A stretch of DNA of 64,000 nucleotides from Christensenella sp. UBA3700 (GTDB lineage: Bacteria; Bacillota; Clostridia; Christensenellales; UBA3700). Under the pieces are notes generated by a model that was given only the letters and a program-made list of their open reading frames with translations, had not been told where the DNA came from and ran no database searches. Positions within the stretch are counted from its first letter, which is position 1; the number at the start of each line of letters is the position of its first letter. Shown one piece after another: positions 61,001 through 64,000 of this stretch. A program made the translations under genes and the position numbers. Location of the stretch: the NCBI GenBank assembly GCA_002372775.1, contig DFIJ01000078.1, forward strand, positions 6,961 to 70,960. Reading direction: 5' to 3'.

Positions 61001-61181
61001 AGTTACAGATCATATCGTACTTGGATATGAAGGTGAAGGAAAGACAGTTGAAGTATTATTATCTGACAAGTCAATACTTGATGTAGTTCTTGCAGATTCT
61101 CTTGTAAACAAGATTGAAGGTTTCGAGAAAGATTGCGATATTAACGGAGAGAACATTAAGCTTTCTGTTCTAAAGAAATAA
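58062..61181 (+). CDS. ileS: Isoleucyl-tRNA synthetase (type 2, eukaryote-like)
   Basis: 1039 residues. HIGH is HVGH at 55-58 (TANGRPHVGHVL), KMSKS is KMSKHKGNVV at 588-592, and the editing domain shows WTTTPWTLPSNVALC near 227. The GWDTHGLPVELEVEK form and the length (about 100 residues longer than E. coli IleRS) match the Clostridial type-2 group, linked in the literature to mupirocin tolerance. There is no T-box, because the gene follows the previous one by 5 bases with a GGAGG site. The methyltransferase start overlaps the stop (TAATG). Confidence 0.95.
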   Translation: MYDKVDSSMNFVDREKKVIDFWKLNDVFEKSIEQNEGKEEFSFYDGPPTANGRPHVGHVLTRVIKDIIPRYKTMKGYHVLRKAGWDTHGLPVELEVEKSLGMDGKEEIEKYGIEPFIKKCKESVWKYKGAWEEMSDRVGYWVDMEHPYITYDDNYIESVWWAIKSISEKGLLYKGYKIVPYCPRCGTALASHEVAQGYKDVKETSVFAKFKRKNAEGYFLAWTTTPWTLPSNVALCMNADENYVEIKTKEGEVFVLAEALAPSLFEDYEVLSTKLGSEYEYAEYEPLYNCYEGKDKAFYVTNDSYVTLTDGTGIVHIAPAFGEDDSRVGKNYKLPFLQMVDERGRLKKETPFAGIFCKDADKLVIKDLKERGLLFKELQFEHSYPFCWRCDTPLLYYARSSWFIKMTEVRDNLLKNNATINWIPPTIGTGRFGNFLENVIDWGISRERYWGTPLPIWICKDCGKIHVVGSRKELRELGGLDKDIELHRPYLDTVKFKCPDCGGEMSRTPEVLDCWFDSGSMPFAQLHYPFENKELFEKHYPANFISEAVDQTRGWFYTLLAISTLLFDKAPFKNCIVLGHVNDKNGIKMSKHKGNVVDPMSVIDVQGADAVRWYFYTGSMPWLPSRFSAENVSEVQRKFMGTLWNTYSFFVLYANIDNYDPTKYNLKDCKLSHMDKWILSNLNTLVDSVDKNLDQYKITEAARSIQDFVDVLSNWYIRRGRERYWGKDMTDDKIAAYTTLYTVLVTLAKVLAPFTPFMSENIYRNLVTNFDKSAPISVHLCSFPVADMTMVDKNLEHDMDIVLKAVTIGRAARNKANLKNRQPLSSLYIQTDMKLSDIKMLDLVADELNVKKAEIVTDNSKFVTYELKPQLKTVGPKYGKFLGGIKAYLAEKTGTDEASNIVNEVNAGNAHVFEVSGEKIELSKDDLLINPMNKPGYALEAEGNMTVVIDTNLTQELINEGISRELTSKIQTMRKEAGFEVTDHIVLGYEGEGKTVEVLLSDKSILDVVLADSLVNKIEGFEKDCDINGENIKLSVLKK

Positions 61182-62044
61182 TGATAAAAGTTGCTAATGG
61201 TTGGAAGGATTACGAGATAATCGCTACAGGCGATGGTCAAAAACTTGAGAGATGGGGCAAGTTGTGTTTGCTTCGCCCAGATCCTCAAATTATTTGGCAT
61301 CCTTCCTTTAAATTAGAAACATATCCTAAGATTAATGCTACATACCATAGATCATCAACAGGTGGTGGCGGATGGACATTTTCAAGTAAAGTTCCAGACA
61401 ACTTTACTATTGAGAGAAATGGTTTAAAATTCTCATTAAAATTAATGGGATTTAAACATACAGGTCTATTCCCAGAACAAGCTGTAAATTGGGATGCTAT
61501 GCAAGAGTTAATAAAAAAGGCTAATAGACCAATTAAAGTTTTAAATCTATTTGCTTATACAGGTGGTGCAACAGTTGCTTGTGCAAAAGCAGGTGCCCAT
61601 GTAACACACGTAGATGCAGCAAAAGCTATGGTTGAAAGAGCTAAAGAAAATGTAGCATTATCTTCTATTGATACAACACACGTTAGATATATTGTTGACG
61701 ATTGTTCTAAGTTTATTGCCAGAGAAATAAAAAGAGGCAATAAATATGATGCAATTATTATGGATCCTCCATCATATGGTAGAGGGGCTAACGGAGAGGT
61801 TTGGAAACTTGAAGATTGTATTCATGATTTAGTTTCAAAGTGTAGTGAAGTTTTATCTGAAAACCCATTATTCTTCCTAATTAATTCATATACAACAGGT
61901 TTACAACCAACAGTAATGGAAAATATATTAAAGTTATCCCTAAAGGGCTTTAAAGGCACAACAGAAGCTTATGAAGTTGGATTACCAACTGACGAAGGTT
62001 TAGTTCTTCCTTGTGGCTGTAGCGCTGTATGGATAAACAAATAA
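61181..62044 (+). CDS. Class I SAM methyltransferase, RlmI/RlmK-like
   Basis: 287 residues. After an N-terminal region of about 110 residues, the SAM core appears: LNLFAYTGGATVACAKAG near 120, HVDAAKAMVERAKENV and the catalytic IMDPPSYGRG near 198. The YxGG-type loop and DPPSYG pattern are those of COG1092 rRNA cytosine methyltransferases. The usual N-terminal PUA domain is not evident, so the target is uncertain. It is coupled to ileS by one base. Confidence 0.85.
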   Translation: MIKVANGWKDYEIIATGDGQKLERWGKLCLLRPDPQIIWHPSFKLETYPKINATYHRSSTGGGGWTFSSKVPDNFTIERNGLKFSLKLMGFKHTGLFPEQAVNWDAMQELIKKANRPIKVLNLFAYTGGATVACAKAGAHVTHVDAAKAMVERAKENVALSSIDTTHVRYIVDDCSKFIAREIKRGNKYDAIIMDPPSYGRGANGEVWKLEDCIHDLVSKCSEVLSENPLFFLINSYTTGLQPTVMENILKLSLKGFKGTTEAYEVGLPTDEGLVLPCGCSAVWINK

Positions 62045-62053
62045 GGAATATTT

Positions 62054-62845
62054 ATGGCAAATAATTTTACTTATAAGGATTTAGTAGTAGTTTATGAAGA
62101 CAACCATATTATTGTGGTATTAAAACCACAAAATGTTCCATCTCAAGCTGATGAAACAAAAGATATGGATATGTTAACTGCAGTTAAACAATATATTAAA
62201 GTTAAGAACAATAAGCCAGGCGAAGCTTATGTAGGTCTAGTTCATAGATTAGATAGACCAACAGGTGGCGTAATGGTTTTTGCTAAGACTTCTAAAGCTG
62301 CAGAAAGATTATGTGAACAAATTAAAGATGGCGAGTTTGAAAAAGAATATTATGCTGTAGTTTGTGGAGAGCCAAAGCTTTCTAAGGATACATTAACAAA
62401 CTATTTAAAGAAAGATGAAAAGAATAATAAAGTAGAACTTGCAACAATGTCTGAAGAAGGCTCAAAGAAGGCTGTATTACATTATGAAGTAAAGGAATCT
62501 AAGAAAGGTTATTCATTATGTAAGATTGCTCTTGAAACAGGAAGAAGCCATCAAATCAGAGTTCAAATGGCAGCTATAGGTTGTCCATTATACGGAGATC
62601 AAAAGTATGGTCTTGATCATCCAGAAACATTTAAAGTAGGTAAGCTTGCATTATGGGCAACAAAATTATCTTTCAATCATCCTGTACAAAAGGATAGAAG
62701 AACATTTATTGTTTACCCACCAGTAGAGGAAGCTCCATGGAAGGCCTTTGAAGTAAATAGATACCTAAATATTGGTGTAATTTCAAATCCTTATGAGATT
62801 TCTAGACAAAAGGAAAACTTAGCGAGTATTGCAACAGAGGATTAA
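62054..62845 (+). CDS. RluA-family pseudouridine synthase
   Basis: 263 residues. The catalytic Asp lies in GLVHRLDRPTGGVMVFAKTS near 71, and EDNHIIVVLKPQNVPSQ near 17 and TGRSHQIRVQMAAIGCPLYG near 170 are family motifs. There is no S4 domain at the N-terminus, so it resembles the RluA rather than RluC/D subgroup. The target RNA is unknown. AAGGA lies upstream. It converges on the 62848 gene with only 2 bases between and no terminator. Confidence 0.9.
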   Translation: MANNFTYKDLVVVYEDNHIIVVLKPQNVPSQADETKDMDMLTAVKQYIKVKNNKPGEAYVGLVHRLDRPTGGVMVFAKTSKAAERLCEQIKDGEFEKEYYAVVCGEPKLSKDTLTNYLKKDEKNNKVELATMSEEGSKKAVLHYEVKESKKGYSLCKIALETGRSHQIRVQMAAIGCPLYGDQKYGLDHPETFKVGKLALWATKLSFNHPVQKDRRTFIVYPPVEEAPWKAFEVNRYLNIGVISNPYEISRQKENLASIATED

Positions 62846-62847
62846 TT

Positions 62848-63618
62848 TTAATAATCGTCTTCAGAAGTGAATTGAGAAGGAGCATGTGATGCTCCTTTCT
62901 TTTTGAAAGGATTATAAATAAGAACAACAACAAACACGCATAGAGCACATACTAAGAAGAAGAAAATGTTTCTTCTTAAATTATTTTGAGCAGCTTTTGC
63001 GTTTGCTTGTCTTGTTTCTTCTATAGCTTCTTTTGATTGTGGATGAGCAGCAATATTAGCTTCGTTAAAACTTGTTGTAACATCATCAGCTTTAATATAG
63101 CATGCATTTAAATTACCATCTTCAATATATGGTTTTACATAGAAATAATAAACTCCATTAACATCTTTTTGATATCCATAAAAATCTATTGAAACAAGCT
63201 CTTGTTGAGGCCTTGCTAAAAATGAACTAGAATCTTTATCGTATTTGTATAGAGTTGTTGCTCCTTGTGGGGCAATTAATTCTATGTTGTAATATGGAGT
63301 TGATACATCAAGTTTAGTAATAGAACTAACCTTATTTTCAAAATCGGATTTTAAAACATATAAATCAGTTAATCCATTGTATGAGATTTTGTAATATAGA
63401 TTATTATCTGCACCAGCTACTGCAGTATCGTTATTTCTTATAAAGAAATAAGTATATGGGATAGTGAATAGTGGATTTGTATTTTCGTCATATACTTGAA
63501 GTGGTGCTGTTGTTTCATAATAAAGAACGCTTTCATCAGCAAAAACATTTGATGTACAAATAAGCATTGTACATAAAATAACAAGCAATATAACAACTAC
63601 AGATAAACTCTTTCTCAT
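62848..63618 (-). CDS. Secreted protein with C-terminal membrane anchor, unknown
   Basis: 256 residues. A signal peptide (about 1-27, ending near TSNVFADES) leads to an extracellular part of about 180 residues with alternating strand-like segments and many Tyr. One membrane helix at about 215-236 and a basic tail (KKKGASHAP, ending EDDY) follow. The layout is a type I membrane protein. The beta-rich part (YYETTAPLQVYDENTNP) hints at an SH3-like fold, but I cannot assign one. No ribosome site is clear. Confidence 0.65.
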   Translation of the reverse strand: MRKSLSVVVILLVILCTMLICTSNVFADESVLYYETTAPLQVYDENTNPLFTIPYTYFFIRNNDTAVAGADNNLYYKISYNGLTDLYVLKSDFENKVSSITKLDVSTPYYNIELIAPQGATTLYKYDKDSSSFLARPQQELVSIDFYGYQKDVNGVYYFYVKPYIEDGNLNACYIKADDVTTSFNEANIAAHPQSKEAIEETRQANAKAAQNNLRRNIFFFLVCALCVFVVVLIYNPFKKKGASHAPSQFTSEDDY

Positions 63619-63680
63619 CGAATATTATTATATAATAATTAATAAATAAATTAAAGATTAATATTGTATAATAAGGATGT

Positions 63681-63756
63681 GTATCCGTAGTCTAATTGGA
63701 TAAAACGAAAGCCTCCGGCGCTTTTGTTGTGAGTTCGACTCTCGCCGGGTACACCA
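63681..63756 (+). tRNA. tRNA-Arg (anticodon CCG)
   Basis: 76 bases including a genomic CCA. The acceptor GTATCCG pairs with CGGGTAC (one G-T). The anticodon stem AAAGC/GCTTT encloses the loop CTCCGGC with anticodon CCG (63715-63717), reading CGG. The T arm GTGAG-TTCGACT-CTCGC is standard. The D arm GTCT...AAAC has a mismatch. A TATAAT box ends 8 bases upstream and a terminator follows. Confidence 0.93.
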
Positions 63757-63763
63757 AATTATA

Positions 63764-63800
63764 AAATGCGACAAACGTGACATGCGTTTGTTGCATTTTT
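63764..63800 (+). terminator. Terminator after tRNA-Arg
   Basis: A 12-bp stem with one mismatch (ATGCGACAAACG / CGTTTGTTGCAT), a 7-base loop and five Ts. Confidence 0.85.
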
Positions 63801-63886
63801 ATTTAAAATATAGATAAATAGCCACTTTTTTTGCATTATAAGCATTCGAAATAATTACGACATTGTCGCTTTTTATGTAGGCATAA

Positions 63887-63914
63887 TTGAAAAAACGACA
63901 TATTTTGATATAAT
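63887..63914 (+). promoter_or_regulatory. Promoter of the right-edge gene
   Basis: TTGAAA (63887-63892), a 16-bp spacer and TATAAT (63909-63914). A CGACA-T-TGTCG palindrome lies upstream near 63859-63869, and ACGACATA recurs in the spacer. Confidence 0.6.
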
Positions 63915-63945
63915 TTAATCAAGATTTTGAAATGTAGGTATTGAT

Positions 63946-63987
63946 ATGTTTAGCCAGAAAAAATCAAAGAACTACTATGAGGTGTAA
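63946..63987 (+). CDS. Possible 13-codon leader ORF
   Basis: ATG 63946 to TAA 63987 encodes MFSQKKSKNYYEV. The stop is one base before the next ATG, and the next gene's GAGGTG site lies inside the last codons, so translation of this ORF would expose or compete with that site. The ribosome site is weak. It could be a leader peptide or chance. Confidence 0.3.
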   Translation: MFSQKKSKNYYEV

Positions 63988-63988
63988 T

Positions 63989-64000
63989 ATGAGTAATGAG
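63989..64000 (+). CDS. Start of a further gene, cut by the window edge
   Basis: ATG 63989 preceded by GAGGTG at a good distance. Only MSNE is visible, so the product is unknown. Confidence 0.45.

Noticed and set aside
63681-63756. tRNA-Arg as an integration site (attachment site)
   Set aside because: No integrase or repeated tRNA 3' end is visible nearby; the sequence ends 244 bases downstream.
1-64000. CRISPR arrays, insertion sequences, prophage or integrative elements
   Set aside because: No regularly spaced repeats, transposase, integrase or phage genes were seen. Gene order and composition look chromosomal throughout.

Overview
The window is a 64 kb chromosomal segment of a low-GC, CpG-poor bacterium. 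It is most likely an uncultured member of the Clostridia (Bacillota). The evidence is an AT-rich base composition, purine-rich Shine-Dalgarno sites, TTGACA/TATAAT-type promoters with 16-18 bp spacers, SpoVG, RNase J, DegV, GTP-type PEP carboxykinase, AsnA, a type-2-looking IleS, the DUF512-Der pair, a DUF5685 protein and a TPP riboswitch controlling a ThiT-like transporter. I see no insertion sequence, prophage, CRISPR array or rRNA. One tRNA gene lies near the right end. The gene content is mostly housekeeping, packed into short operons with many 1-20 base overlaps.

Layout. 1-2.0 kb: the 3' part of a large surface protein (InlB-type and Ig-like repeats, C-terminal membrane anchor). 2.0-4.7 kb: thyA-folA and an ArsB-type permease. 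4.7-7.8 kb: tyrS, a YigZ/IMPACT protein and ilvE. 7.8-10.1 kb: degV divergent from an acidic-tailed membrane protein. 10.4-12.8 kb: a PAP2 phosphatase translationally coupled to an acyl-CoA ligase-like enzyme. 12.9-14.3 kb (minus): spoVG and a degenerate MDR dehydrogenase. 14.4-24.7 kb: rpmE, a DUF1385-PrmC fusion, prfA, an HMGL-family synthase, thrC, trpS, a DUF5685/J-domain/membrane-protein cluster and a second PAP2 protein. 24.8-30.3 kb: GTP-PEPCK, an MMPL transporter and a FliB-like Cys-rich protein. 30.4-32.6 kb (minus): serC-serA. 33.0-42.6 kb: RNase J, TrmR, TrhP, a glycosyltransferase, a Dabb protein, DUF512, Der, an aspartate aminotransferase and a YfcE phosphodiesterase. 42.6-45.9 kb: a small membrane protein, a BspA-type LRR protein, an EamA transporter and thiN. 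45.9-51.1 kb: riboswitch-controlled thiT divergent from an ABC-like ATPase, an S41 protease and two unknown envelope proteins. 51.1-56.6 kb: asnA, citrate synthase, a GPH sugar symporter and glutamate dehydrogenase. 56.7-63.6 kb: a CBS/CorC protein, ileS, an rRNA methyltransferase-like protein, an RluA-family synthase and a secreted/anchored unknown. 63.7-64 kb: tRNA-Arg(CCG) and the start of another gene behind a short leader ORF.

Together the genes support C4/amino-acid metabolism (PEPCK, two citrate-synthase-type enzymes, GDH, AsnA, Asp aminotransferase, Ser/Thr/branched-chain steps), translation (three tRNA synthetases, RF1 and its methylase, tRNA wobble-uridine modification, Der) and envelope or lipid functions. 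The items most worth a second look are the DUF1385-PrmC fusion, the coexisting Re-like and Si-type citrate synthases, the DUF5685/J-like/membrane cluster, the dual terminator/SD hairpin of the thiT riboswitch facing an apparently leaderless ATPase gene, and a recurring GCGC element in promoter regions. All assignments were made by reading the sequence. No database search or folding program was run.
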